Assembly: GCA_021817255.1 (NCBI GenBank)
Contig: JAKAVO010000011.1
Span: 1-54,057, forward strand
Origin: Thermoplasmata archaeon
GTDB lineage: Archaea > Thermoplasmatota > Thermoplasmata > Thermoplasmatales > Thermoplasmataceae
Reading direction: 5' to 3'
Length of the DNA stretch: 54,057 nt
Shown here one piece after another: positions 18,180 through 25,788 of this stretch. Each line of letters opens with the position of its first letter. Position 1 is the first letter of the stretch. The notes beneath the pieces were generated by a model. The model was not told the origin of the DNA. It worked only from the letters and a program-made list of their open reading frames with translations, and searched no databases. The translations under genes were made by a program, and so were the position numbers.

Positions 18180-18594
18180 GGATAAACCAATTAAAATATT
18201 GCTGGCTAAACCCGGAATAGATGGCCATGACAGAGGAATTCTTGTGCTTGCGAAGGCTTTCAGGGATGCAGGAATGGAGGTTCTTTATGCAGGCCTGCTG
18301 CCGACTCCGGAGGAAGTTGTTGATACAGCAGTAAACGAGGACGTGGATGTAATCGCCCTGAGCCTGTTGAATGGAGCCCACATGACGGTATTCCGCAAAG
18401 TGGCACAGATAATGGAATCAAGAAATATAGATGATATATCACTTGTGGGTGGCGGCACAATACCGGACGAGGATAAGCCAGAGCTGGAAAAAATGAAAAT
18501 TACCGGGAACTATGGGCCAGGCACTCCACTTTCAGTTATAATTGATCATGTAACTATGAGGGCAATAGAAGCAAGGGAACGCAAACTCAGGTGA
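18148..18594 (+). CDS. Methylmalonyl-CoA mutase, cobalamin-binding subunit
   Basis: A 148-residue Rossmann-like B12-binding domain. The DxHxxG motif (GIDGHDRG, H27 as lower axial cobalt ligand), SLLNGAHM and GGGTIPDED are all present. It binds adenosylcobalamin and pairs with the large subunit. The ATG at 18148 sits inside the large-subunit gene behind a GGGAGGG ribosome site, so translation is coupled. The GTPase chaperone follows immediately. Confidence 0.93.
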   Translation: MVDGKNQLLFKDKPIKILLAKPGIDGHDRGILVLAKAFRDAGMEVLYAGLLPTPEEVVDTAVNEDVDVIALSLLNGAHMTVFRKVAQIMESRNIDDISLVGGGTIPDEDKPELEKMKITGNYGPGTPLSVIIDHVTMRAIEARERKLR

Positions 18595-18670
18595 TTACGC
18601 GGACATAAACGAATTAATTGGGAAAATTCTGGATGGGGATAAACGGGCTATTGCGAGATCTATCTCACTT

Positions 18671-19549
18671 GTGGAAGGTGCAAACGATAACCTGAGAAAG
18701 GAATTGCTGGCAAAGCTCTACCAGTATGGTGGACATTCGCAGGTTGTGGGCATAACCGGACCACCGGGAATAGGAAAGAGTACCCTGATTGGAAATATGT
18801 CTTCTTTAATCATTAAATCCGGAAAGAAGGTAGCGATACTTGCCATAGATGCCTCCAGCCCATACACAGGAGGTTCGCTTTTAGGCAACAGGATCAGGAT
18901 GCAGGATCAACTCTGGGAAAATAAAATTTACATGAGGAGCCTTGCAAACAGGGGATCGAAAGGTGGGCTTGCCGATTCTGCACTTGGGTCGGTAATCATA
19001 CTAGACTCTGCAGGATATGATTATATTATAATAGAAACAGTAGGTTCCGGACAAGCGGATCTTGATATAATGAACCTTGCTGATACGACGGTGCTTGTCC
19101 TTGCACCAGGGCTTGGGGATCAAATTCAGGCAATTAAGGCAGGGATTATGGAAATCGCGGATATCTTTGTCATGAATAAGATGGACAGGGAAGGTGCATA
19201 TTTCGCCATGAAAGACATAGAAGACACACTGTCACTTGATGAAAATAAGGAATTCAGGAGGGAAGTAATAGGATCAACAATTACGAAAAGTGAAAGTTAT
19301 CTTGAACTGATTAATGCAATTGGCAGGCATCGGGAATTCCTCGACAGAGCAGGGCAGATGGGAAAGAAAAGGCTTGATTTTGCACTTAGGTGGGTGCTTG
19401 AGGATGAACTGAAGGAAAAACTCATTGATCCAATAATCGCTAAAATTCACTCAAACCCCAAAAATGCCAGTCTCAAGGAAAATATATACCAGGAAGTTGA
19501 CTTTATAATTGACAGCCTCGACATAAGGGGGCTTCTTAAAAAAATCTAA
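18671..19549 (+). CDS. MeaB/ArgK-type GTPase chaperone of the mutase
   Basis: A G3E-family GTPase that loads and protects adenosylcobalamin on methylmalonyl-CoA mutase. Walker A is GPPGIGKST, then AIDASSPYTGGSLLGNRIRM, the ETVGSGQADLD switch and NKMDREGA as base-specificity motif. The C-terminal helical dimerisation arm is complete. The 292-residue frame from GTG 18671 lacks about 25 residues. The frame upstream (DYADINELIGKILDGDKRAI...) is clearly homologous but contains no ATG, GTG or TTG before a stop at 18566. The true start may be non-standard, or a base may have been lost. Confidence 0.88.
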   Translation: MEGANDNLRKELLAKLYQYGGHSQVVGITGPPGIGKSTLIGNMSSLIIKSGKKVAILAIDASSPYTGGSLLGNRIRMQDQLWENKIYMRSLANRGSKGGLADSALGSVIILDSAGYDYIIIETVGSGQADLDIMNLADTTVLVLAPGLGDQIQAIKAGIMEIADIFVMNKMDREGAYFAMKDIEDTLSLDENKEFRREVIGSTITKSESYLELINAIGRHREFLDRAGQMGKKRLDFALRWVLEDELKEKLIDPIIAKIHSNPKNASLKENIYQEVDFIIDSLDIRGLLKKI

Positions 19550-19573
19550 CCAGTGGATGATTTTTGCATTAAT

Positions 19574-20491
19574 CTAATTATCTTTTCCGGCTTTAAATTG
19601 CTCTTCCCTCTTTTTCAGGATTATGGGCCTGAACTTATCAGGAAATAATTTCAGTGCCATGTACGATTTGAACTGTATCCACCTCCTCTTCCTGGGAATA
19701 TGCCTGCATGTTATGAAATTCAATACGTGATCAGGCTTAATTTCAGGGTTAAATTGAAATCTGCCCATTTTAAGGTCACCAATAATTGCCTTCATATAAT
19801 TCTTGGCTCTTCTTCTCTTGAGAAGGGAAACGGCCATATTCGCATTGTCTAAATATTTTTTATATGAAGCATATGATCGTTCCTTATACTCTGCAAAATT
19901 AATGCCCAGAAAATTTGATGTACTTTGATGCACCAGATATTCGGTTAATTTAGTTTTATCATCAACAATCTTTTCACCATAATCCAGAGCCATAGAAAAT
20001 ACAATAGGATCCTGGAAGAAAGATATTCTCGCAAGCATGTCTGTTCTCAAGGCCTTCTTGATTATGGATATATTTGACATTCCAAAATCAATTGTATTAT
20101 GCAGAAATGAAACAGGCTTGCCACTATCATCTACGGCACTGTAACCATTATGGTAGTAAGTGAGTTTTCTTCGTTTTTTAAAATTATTATATACTGCTTC
20201 AAGCTTGTTTTCCAGAAACCTATCATCATCATCAAGAAAGCTCAGGACATTTCCGGAAGATGCCTTCGCGCCCTCTAATATAAGCTGGCCCGCAATATCC
20301 TCCTTGAACAGATTTATTACATTGTTCTTTTCAAGGAAATTGTCCACCTCATCGTCTCGCCAATTTTTTACAACTATTACTTCGTAAAATTTTCTGTCCA
20401 GCGTTTGATTTAATGCGCTCTTGACTGCACCAACCAAAAATTCTCTTCTATCATGCGCCCTGATAAGAACAGAAATAAGGACTTCTTCCAC
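19574..20491 (-). CDS. Glycosyltransferase family 2
   Basis: 305 residues with the GT-A fold. It shows VLIRAHDRREFLVGAVKSALNQTL at the N-terminus and the metal/nucleotide-binding FLDDDDRF motif near residue 90. A basic C-terminal region (IPRKRRWIQ, KKREEQ) may contact the membrane face. No transmembrane helix is evident. Cytoplasmic sugar transfer to a surface glycan or lipid is likely; donor and acceptor are unknown. It is transcribed alone. Confidence 0.82.
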   Translation of the reverse strand: MEEVLISVLIRAHDRREFLVGAVKSALNQTLDRKFYEVIVVKNWRDDEVDNFLEKNNVINLFKEDIAGQLILEGAKASSGNVLSFLDDDDRFLENKLEAVYNNFKKRRKLTYYHNGYSAVDDSGKPVSFLHNTIDFGMSNISIIKKALRTDMLARISFFQDPIVFSMALDYGEKIVDDKTKLTEYLVHQSTSNFLGINFAEYKERSYASYKKYLDNANMAVSLLKRRRAKNYMKAIIGDLKMGRFQFNPEIKPDHVLNFITCRHIPRKRRWIQFKSYMALKLFPDKFRPIILKKREEQFKAGKDN

Positions 20492-20547
20492 CCTCCCTTA
20501 TTAAAAACGATTTTATTATTTTTTTGAAAAAAATGCATTGAAGTTTC

Positions 20548-20560
20548 AAATATTTAAATA
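20548..20560 (+). promoter_or_regulatory. TATA box of the small heat-shock gene
   Basis: AAATATTTAAATA is centred about 26 bases before the ATG at 20581, a strong archaeal promoter for a leaderless message. Confidence 0.55.
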
Positions 20561-20580
20561 CCTTGTTGAAATAATTAGAT

Positions 20581-20970
20581 ATGGCAACGATCTATGGCCC
20601 ACTGAGATTTATGGCTGATGAATTTGTGAAAAACGTTAACGACAGGGCAAAGGAGGTACTGACATATCTTTACCCGCCAGTAAGAATATATGAAGAGAGT
20701 GGAGAATTGGTTATAGAGGCGGATATGCCAGGATTTGAAAAGAAAGACATCAAAGTTACCACTTCCAATATGTCTGTTGAAATATCTGCATCAAGGAAGC
20801 CCCCGGAGAACGAAAACATGTTTGTAAACCAGAGGCCGGACAAGATATGGAAGTCAGTAAGGCTGCCTGTAGAGCTGGATCACGAAGTACCTGTATCAGC
20901 TAAATATTCATCCGGAGTTTTGACAATCAAGGCTCCAATAAAGGGTTTAAAAACCGTAAAAATTGACTGA
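20581..20970 (+). CDS. Small heat-shock protein (Hsp20/alpha-crystallin)
   Basis: 129 residues with an alpha-crystallin domain from about 35 to 125: LVIEADMPGFEKKDIKV, VRLPVELD and the AKYSSGVLTIKAPI beta-strand pair. The N-terminal arm is short and the C-terminal I-x-I anchor is weak or absent, which may limit oligomer size. It acts as an ATP-independent holdase in the cytoplasm. Single gene with its own promoter. Confidence 0.9.
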   Translation: MATIYGPLRFMADEFVKNVNDRAKEVLTYLYPPVRIYEESGELVIEADMPGFEKKDIKVTTSNMSVEISASRKPPENENMFVNQRPDKIWKSVRLPVELDHEVPVSAKYSSGVLTIKAPIKGLKTVKID

Positions 20971-21003
20971 AACTTTAATATTTAAAAACTTTAATATTTT
21001 TCT
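20971..21003 (+). repeat. AT-rich tandem repeat / T-rich terminator after hsp20
   Basis: Two copies of AACTTTAATATTT lie in tandem just after the Hsp20 stop and run into TTTTCTCC. It may act as transcription terminator or as part of the next promoter. I see no hairpin. Confidence 0.35.
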
Positions 21004-21047
21004 CCTGTAAATAGAAAGTTTTTTAAGGTCAGACAATATATACAATC

Positions 21048-21428
21048 ATGGATATTATGGGAATAATGACTGTTGCATCCCAGACAGTATCACCTGCAAC
21101 GAGTTCATTGACTTTATCGTCCGCCCTGAGCAATCCACTTGTTGAGCTTGCGTTAATATTCGTGGATGGTTTGCTATTTGGATTAGGCATAAAGAAAGGA
21201 GTCTGGTCTGTAATTCTTATTGTTGTAGCCGTATTGCTTTCTGAATATATCAACTACTCAGTATTGCCAAACACATCTTTAACAACCTTTTTCGACGCCG
21301 TCAAGGCACACATAGAATACATAATAACAAACATAAACAAAATAGTCCCGTTCTCAAACATAGGCGCGGTTTCAATATCTCTTATCCTGTTTGCTGTTGG
21401 GTTCATCATAGGATATATGAAAGGATAA
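21048..21428 (+). CDS. Small membrane protein, unknown function
   Basis: 126 residues with three predicted membrane helices: about 31-50, 53-72 and 104-124, ending in GYMKG. The outer part between helices two and three (NTSLTTFFDAV...) is amphipathic. It has no recognised family. It lies 90 bases before the ESCRT-like operon on the same strand and could belong functionally, but the gap holds a separate TATA-like element. Confidence 0.6.
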   Translation: MDIMGIMTVASQTVSPATSSLTLSSALSNPLVELALIFVDGLLFGLGIKKGVWSVILIVVAVLLSEYINYSVLPNTSLTTFFDAVKAHIEYIITNINKIVPFSNIGAVSISLILFAVGFIIGYMKG

Positions 21429-21484
21429 ACGCCAATACAATTTGTTAAAAATTTAAAAATTCTTTTCATTAAACAAAGGAAAAC

Positions 21485-21504
21485 CTTTTATTCTAATTTA
21501 AATT
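21485..21504 (+). promoter_or_regulatory. Promoter candidate of the ESCRT-like operon
   Basis: CTTTTATTC and TAATTTAAATT lie 20-32 bases before the ATG at 21519, preceded by a purine-rich BRE-like GGAAAAC. This is the only promoter-like gap until 25783. Confidence 0.35.
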
Positions 21505-21518
21505 GATTCAACGATCAT

Positions 21519-22121
21519 ATGCCTTTGTTTAATAGCAGAAAACCGAAAGGTCTTGAAAGCCTTTCTCCAGATGAGATAGAGAGCCTTATACAACAAACCA
21601 GGACTGAAATTTCCCTTATAGAAAAGGATAACGAACGCAAGCAGGAGAAATTTGACTCGTTAATGAAGGAGGGCAGCAAATCATCCGGATCAAAGAGGAT
21701 CCAAATTGCACAGGAACTGGAGCTAACGGAGAGAAAAATACACTCTAATGAAAACAAAATTCTTGAAAACACAAAAAAGATAGAACTTATGCAGGAGGTT
21801 AAGGAATCCAAAACCTCAATATCTCCAAGCAGCATTGACAGCATCCTTTCCAGGACAGATTCAAACGCAATAAAGAGCTCCATTTTAAAGACTAAAACAA
21901 AAACGAAAGTAACGTCCCAGAAAACAGATGATTTGCTTAATACTGTCAGGGATTTGCAAATAGAGGATGAAGAGGGTTCTGCAGTTATGGGAAGCAAATA
22001 CATGGAAATGTTCAAGGAAATGGATAAAAATGACAATTCATTGAAGCCGAACAAATTAAAGAAATCAGAGGATAATAAAGAATCAGAGGAGAATCCTGAA
22101 AGCAGTACAGGCGGAGAGTGA
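21519..22121 (+). CDS. Charged coiled-coil protein, possible ESCRT-III-like subunit
   Basis: 200 residues, highly charged, no membrane segment. A basic start (MPLFNSRKPKG) leads into two long helices, about 16-52 and 56-95, separated by a Gly/Ser turn, like the alpha1-alpha2 hairpin of ESCRT-III proteins. Further short helices follow (SIDSILSRT, DDLLNTVRDLQ, YMEMFKEMD), and a disordered acidic tail ends the protein. The shape fits Snf7-type subunits, but sequence similarity is too low to be sure. Its GTGA overlap with the first AAA ATPase indicates coupled translation. Confidence 0.6.
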   Translation: MPLFNSRKPKGLESLSPDEIESLIQQTRTEISLIEKDNERKQEKFDSLMKEGSKSSGSKRIQIAQELELTERKIHSNENKILENTKKIELMQEVKESKTSISPSSIDSILSRTDSNAIKSSILKTKTKTKVTSQKTDDLLNTVRDLQIEDEEGSAVMGSKYMEMFKEMDKNDNSLKPNKLKKSEDNKESEENPESSTGGE

Positions 22122-23320
22122 ATTATTTGGATTCAGACTATCTTCAGATTGGTGGCATTAAGAAGATAATTGCTGATGATATTAAAGCTGAAACCGCCTT
22201 TGAGGAGAAGGGAAAAATTGGAGAAAGCGTTGTTCTTTGCAATAAAATAATAAATAACCTGAAAGTGCTTAAAAAACTGGATGGGAGCAACTCCACATAT
22301 GATTCATTAATAAGATCATGGGAGAAAAGGAAGGAAGACATTTCCACGTCTGGATCCCAGGGACTGAAGAAGACAGGCAAACAAACAGAAAAAAAAGGAA
22401 ATACCAGTGGATTGATTGGCCAGATGGAGCAGGAATTCAGAAGCAGGATAACTTCACTTATAAGCGATTCCAATGTCAAATGGTCCGAAATTGGGGGGCT
22501 TGAAGAGCAGAAAGAGTTGATTAAGGAAGCCGTCTTTTTTGCCATGGCACAGCCAGATGTGGATGTAAAAGTGCCCAACCTGAGAAACATTCTTCTGTTT
22601 GGCCCTCCAGGGACTGGAAAGACAACTATTGCCAAGGCAATCAGCTCCAACATAGAAGCCACATTCTTCAATGTGCCCATTTCAGAACTTATTTCCAGAT
22701 ATGTAGGGGATTCTGAAAGAATCGTTTCAGCTTTATACACTATTGCCAGGGAGAAGGCACCTTCAGTGGTATTTCTTGATGAAATAGAATCGCTTCTCAG
22801 GCAGAGGGGTGATGGAAATAAGAATGCAGGCGCAGTTCTCCAGCAATTTCTTTCACAGCTGGACGGTTTTTCCACAGATGACAGTTTTGTAATGACAGTG
22901 GCTGCAACAAACGTGCCATGGGAACTGGACCAGGCTATTTTATCAAGGTTTGAAAAAAGGGTCTTCATAGGATTGCCGGATCCTGAAACAAGGCGTAAAA
23001 TTATTGGCATTCACACCACCGGAAAGGGCTATAAGGTAGATTCCACAATGGATAACATTGTAGAGCAAACAGATGGTTTTTCGGGAAGGGATCTTTTTTA
23101 CCTCTGCTCTGAAGCAATAAGAAACATGCTCAGGAGGACGAACAAGGAAATAATGGAAGAAAAGGAAAAAGTTATCGGTGGAAGCAGCAAGGTAACTTAC
23201 AGGGTAAACCCATTATCCGCATCTGATTTTGATCAGGCGCTTCAAAAGGTAAAACCAGCAATTAATGAAGAAATGAGCAAAAAATATTTCAGGTGGAAGG
23301 AAGAATTCGCAAATAATTGA
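22118..23320 (+). CDS. Vps4/CdvC-like AAA ATPase 1
   Basis: 400 residues. Residues 14-76 form an MIT-like helical bundle, with a linker to 120. The AAA domain has Walker A GPPGTGKT (162-169), pore loop Y195-V196-G197 in the place of Vps4 W-x-G, Walker B VVFLDE (217-222), sensor AATN (262-265) and arginine finger near R277 (SRFEKR). The C-terminal helix VKPAINEEM..KYFRWKEEF is a clear match to the Vps4 end helix. It should disassemble ESCRT-III polymers at membranes using ATP. GTG start; gene overlaps at both ends. Confidence 0.88.
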   Translation: MNYLDSDYLQIGGIKKIIADDIKAETAFEEKGKIGESVVLCNKIINNLKVLKKLDGSNSTYDSLIRSWEKRKEDISTSGSQGLKKTGKQTEKKGNTSGLIGQMEQEFRSRITSLISDSNVKWSEIGGLEEQKELIKEAVFFAMAQPDVDVKVPNLRNILLFGPPGTGKTTIAKAISSNIEATFFNVPISELISRYVGDSERIVSALYTIAREKAPSVVFLDEIESLLRQRGDGNKNAGAVLQQFLSQLDGFSTDDSFVMTVAATNVPWELDQAILSRFEKRVFIGLPDPETRRKIIGIHTTGKGYKVDSTMDNIVEQTDGFSGRDLFYLCSEAIRNMLRRTNKEIMEEKEKVIGGSSKVTYRVNPLSASDFDQALQKVKPAINEEMSKKYFRWKEEFANN

Positions 23321-24000
23321 TGGTTAACATGAAAAAGAAGGATGAATTTCAGGCTCTCGTTCAAAATCTGTCTTTTTACAGGGGGGACAATGTTCAGGCA
23401 GAGAACTTCATGAAGAAATTCGTTGGTTTGTGGCAGTCTTATGGTGACAAGAAATTCCTGGGCAAAAAAGGCATGAGAACACTGGAACAGAACCTGCAGG
23501 AACTTTACGTCCTACTGGGAATCTCAAGGGACCATATGGAGGAACTTAAAAGTTTACTGAAAGAAATTGACAGTAGCCCTGAGGAGATGGACAGGATTAA
23601 AAAAATAAGGGCAGGAGACTCACTGAATGCGGAAACTGTAAAGTTCAACAGGATGGAAGAACGATATAAATTCATGTCAATGCTTCAATCGGTAAATGAA
23701 CTGATGTCTGGAAAGGATTCAAAATTTATGAAGTCACTGGATAAAACATTAAAGAACAGAAGGATAGTCAACAATTTTCAGGAGTCAATAAAAGGTGAAC
23801 TCAACGACCATACAAAGCTAATGGACGATATGGATAAGATTCAGCTTTATTTTGAAACTCTCTCTGATAAAACCGGATCATCCGAGATGGAGCAGAATAA
23901 GGTGAACCCGGAGAGAGAAATGGATAAAAGGGAAACTGAAAGCATTGACGAAAGCAGGAATGGCAAGGAACAGGAAGATGAAAATGCGGATGTGATATGA
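23320..24000 (+). CDS. Helical charged protein of the ESCRT-like operon
   Basis: About 226 residues, predicted almost wholly helical to residue ~180, then an acidic disordered tail. No membrane segment and no family I can name. Segments such as FMKKFVGLWQSYGDKKFLGKKG and FMKSLDKTLKNRRIVNNFQ are basic and amphipathic. The position between the two Vps4-like ATPase genes and the shared charge layout suggest an adaptor or a very divergent ESCRT-III-type subunit. The ATG at 23320 overlaps the previous stop (TGATG); an in-frame ATG at 23329 is an alternative. Confidence 0.7.
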   Translation: MVNMKKKDEFQALVQNLSFYRGDNVQAENFMKKFVGLWQSYGDKKFLGKKGMRTLEQNLQELYVLLGISRDHMEELKSLLKEIDSSPEEMDRIKKIRAGDSLNAETVKFNRMEERYKFMSMLQSVNELMSGKDSKFMKSLDKTLKNRRIVNNFQESIKGELNDHTKLMDDMDKIQLYFETLSDKTGSSEMEQNKVNPEREMDKRETESIDESRNGKEQEDENADVI

Positions 24001-24001
24001 A

Positions 24002-24610
24002 GTGAGTGTTTTTAACAGGAAATCAAAGGAAGAACTTGAAGTGGAAACACAGATGAATATTAAGCTTCTCAAGAAGAAAGCAGAAGATTACGCACTTAGA
24101 TGCGACGCAATGGCAAAAAAGTATGAGACTCAAATGGAAGCTGCAAAATCCATAGGCAACAAAGGCTTGCAGCAGACATTTGAGGAGAAAGCAAAAAACC
24201 TGCGTGTACAGGCATCAAAAATCAGATCATTTGTGCTTATAGTGGATGATATAGGCATGATGAAGGACCAGTCAAGCTTAATGAACAGCTTTGCAGATAC
24301 AATGAAAACTTATGTCAAGACAATAGGAAGAGGGCAGTCCAATCCACAGTGGATGTCCCAGATGGAATCACAGCTTGACAAGGCAGTCGATGAAAGTGAG
24401 CGTGTAGGCGATCTATTCGGTGGGCTGCTGCAGGATGTCGGGATGAACCTAAATCTGGAACTGGATTCCATATCCGGCGGAAATTCAAAGCCAGTGAAAA
24501 GCGAGGGCGAAAAGAAACCGGAAGAAGATCAGGTTAATGTGGATGAAATGGAGAAGAGGCTTAGGGAAAAACTTAAAAATATTGACAGGGAAGAAGAGAA
24601 GGAGCAATGA
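24002..24610 (+). CDS. ESCRT-III (Snf7/CdvB)-like protein
   Basis: 202 residues with the layout of ESCRT-III subunits. A basic N-terminus (MSVFNRKSKEE) leads into a long helical hairpin, about 9-75, with the Snf7-like pattern AAKSIGNKGLQQTFEEKAKN. A region then reads MKDQSSLMNSFADTMK...MESQLDKAVDESERVGDLF, very like the alpha3-alpha5 part of Vps2/CdvB proteins. An acidic linker is followed by a C-terminal helix DEMEKRLREKL (181-191) resembling an MIM1 motif that MIT domains bind. It probably polymerises on membranes and is remodelled by the flanking ATPases. GTG start. Confidence 0.78.
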   Translation: MSVFNRKSKEELEVETQMNIKLLKKKAEDYALRCDAMAKKYETQMEAAKSIGNKGLQQTFEEKAKNLRVQASKIRSFVLIVDDIGMMKDQSSLMNSFADTMKTYVKTIGRGQSNPQWMSQMESQLDKAVDESERVGDLFGGLLQDVGMNLNLELDSISGGNSKPVKSEGEKKPEEDQVNVDEMEKRLREKLKNIDREEEKEQ

Positions 24611-25782
24611 TGGAGGGCGCACCGGATTTAAATTCATTCAAAGAAACCCTCAAAACCATCAGGAGTTCTGATTTGCCACATGACGAGAAAATTCTCAGGC
24701 TGAAGGAGCTGGCTGATCGTGCAATCAGTTTTTCCACTGGCAAGGAAAAATCCATCAGGGTACAGTTATTAATGCTTGCCAACCAGTGCATTTCCGACAT
24801 TGAAAAACTCAGGCAGGCAAATCCGCAAAGATCGGAAGCGAATAATTCTGCATCTTCGGAAAAAAAGGGTGCTTCCAATGTGGAATTGAAGAAAAACAAA
24901 CAGAATGATTCACCAACATTCTCCCAGGAAGCCGAAAATTATGTAAGAAACCTGCACCCATTAATTTCTTCCACTTCATTCGATAATATAGCAGGGCTGG
25001 CAGAAGTTAAGAAGATTGTTATTACTCAAATAATAAAGGCAAGGGAAAACGTTGAACTGGCCAGAATGTTTGGGATATCCGGAAGGAACATTCTTCTATT
25101 CGGTCCGCCTGGTACGGGCAAAACAAGCATAGCACAGGCCATTTCGAACAAGGTGCAGTATCCGCTTTTGACTATAACACCCTCTGATATTCTGGATAAC
25201 AGATTTGGAGAATTTGAAAAGAATATCAAGTACCTGTTTCATGGTGCTGTCCTGAACAGCCCAATTATAGTATTCTTCGATGAATTCGAATCACTAGCAA
25301 CCAGGAGAACGAGCAGCAATTCCTCGTATATGAAGAGGGCAGTTCCGGAAATGCTCAGACAAATGACCGATATGAGAAAGCAATCTGAATCAAAAGTAAT
25401 GATAATAGCAGCAACGAATAATCCATGGGATGTCGATGACGCCATGTTAAACCCGGAGAGGTTTGACACCAAGATATACGTTCCACCACCTGACGTTTTT
25501 GCCAGAACAGAACTTTTCCGTACTTTTCTGGGAGGGCTTAAAGTGGCAGATGATATAAATTATGAAGAACTGGGATCTTTGTCTGATGGTTTTACAGGTG
25601 CGGATATTAAGTACATATGCAAAAGGGCAGCAGAGGAAGTTTTTGCCGAAGTGGTTGACAAGAATGAAATCAGGGCAATAAATCAGGATGACATCAGGCG
25701 ATCTATAGAGAAAAGTTCCACTTCTGTAAATAGTGATTTGCTGGCAAAATATGCTAAATTTATGGAGAAATTTAACATTTAG
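24607..25782 (+). CDS. Vps4/CdvC-like AAA ATPase 2
   Basis: 391 residues. A helical N-terminal domain (8-70) differs in sequence from that of ATPase 1 and may be a second MIT-like module. A charged linker leads to the AAA core: Walker A GPPGTGKT (166-173), pore loop F200-G201 (DNRFGEFEK), Walker B IVFFDE (221-226), AATNNPWD sensor and R285. The Vps4-type C-terminal helix (SVNSDLLAKYAKFMEKF) is present. The pore loop lacks the x-G-E/D-S-E form of ATPase 1, so the two are distinct paralogues. ATGA overlap with the ESCRT-III-like gene. Confidence 0.86.
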   Translation: MMEGAPDLNSFKETLKTIRSSDLPHDEKILRLKELADRAISFSTGKEKSIRVQLLMLANQCISDIEKLRQANPQRSEANNSASSEKKGASNVELKKNKQNDSPTFSQEAENYVRNLHPLISSTSFDNIAGLAEVKKIVITQIIKARENVELARMFGISGRNILLFGPPGTGKTSIAQAISNKVQYPLLTITPSDILDNRFGEFEKNIKYLFHGAVLNSPIIVFFDEFESLATRRTSSNSSYMKRAVPEMLRQMTDMRKQSESKVMIIAATNNPWDVDDAMLNPERFDTKIYVPPPDVFARTELFRTFLGGLKVADDINYEELGSLSDGFTGADIKYICKRAAEEVFAEVVDKNEIRAINQDDIRRSIEKSSTSVNSDLLAKYAKFMEKFNI

Positions 25783-25788
25783 CCGGAT

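Noticed and set aside
20971-21003. Tandem AT-rich 13-mers as a mobile repeat
   Set aside because: Only two short AT-rich copies beside a terminator; more likely a T-rich termination region.
22144-23010. A 288-codon minus-strand open frame opposite Vps4-like ATPase 1
   Set aside because: It is the antisense shadow of a strongly conserved AAA gene; Ser/Leu/Phe-rich with no domain or start signal.
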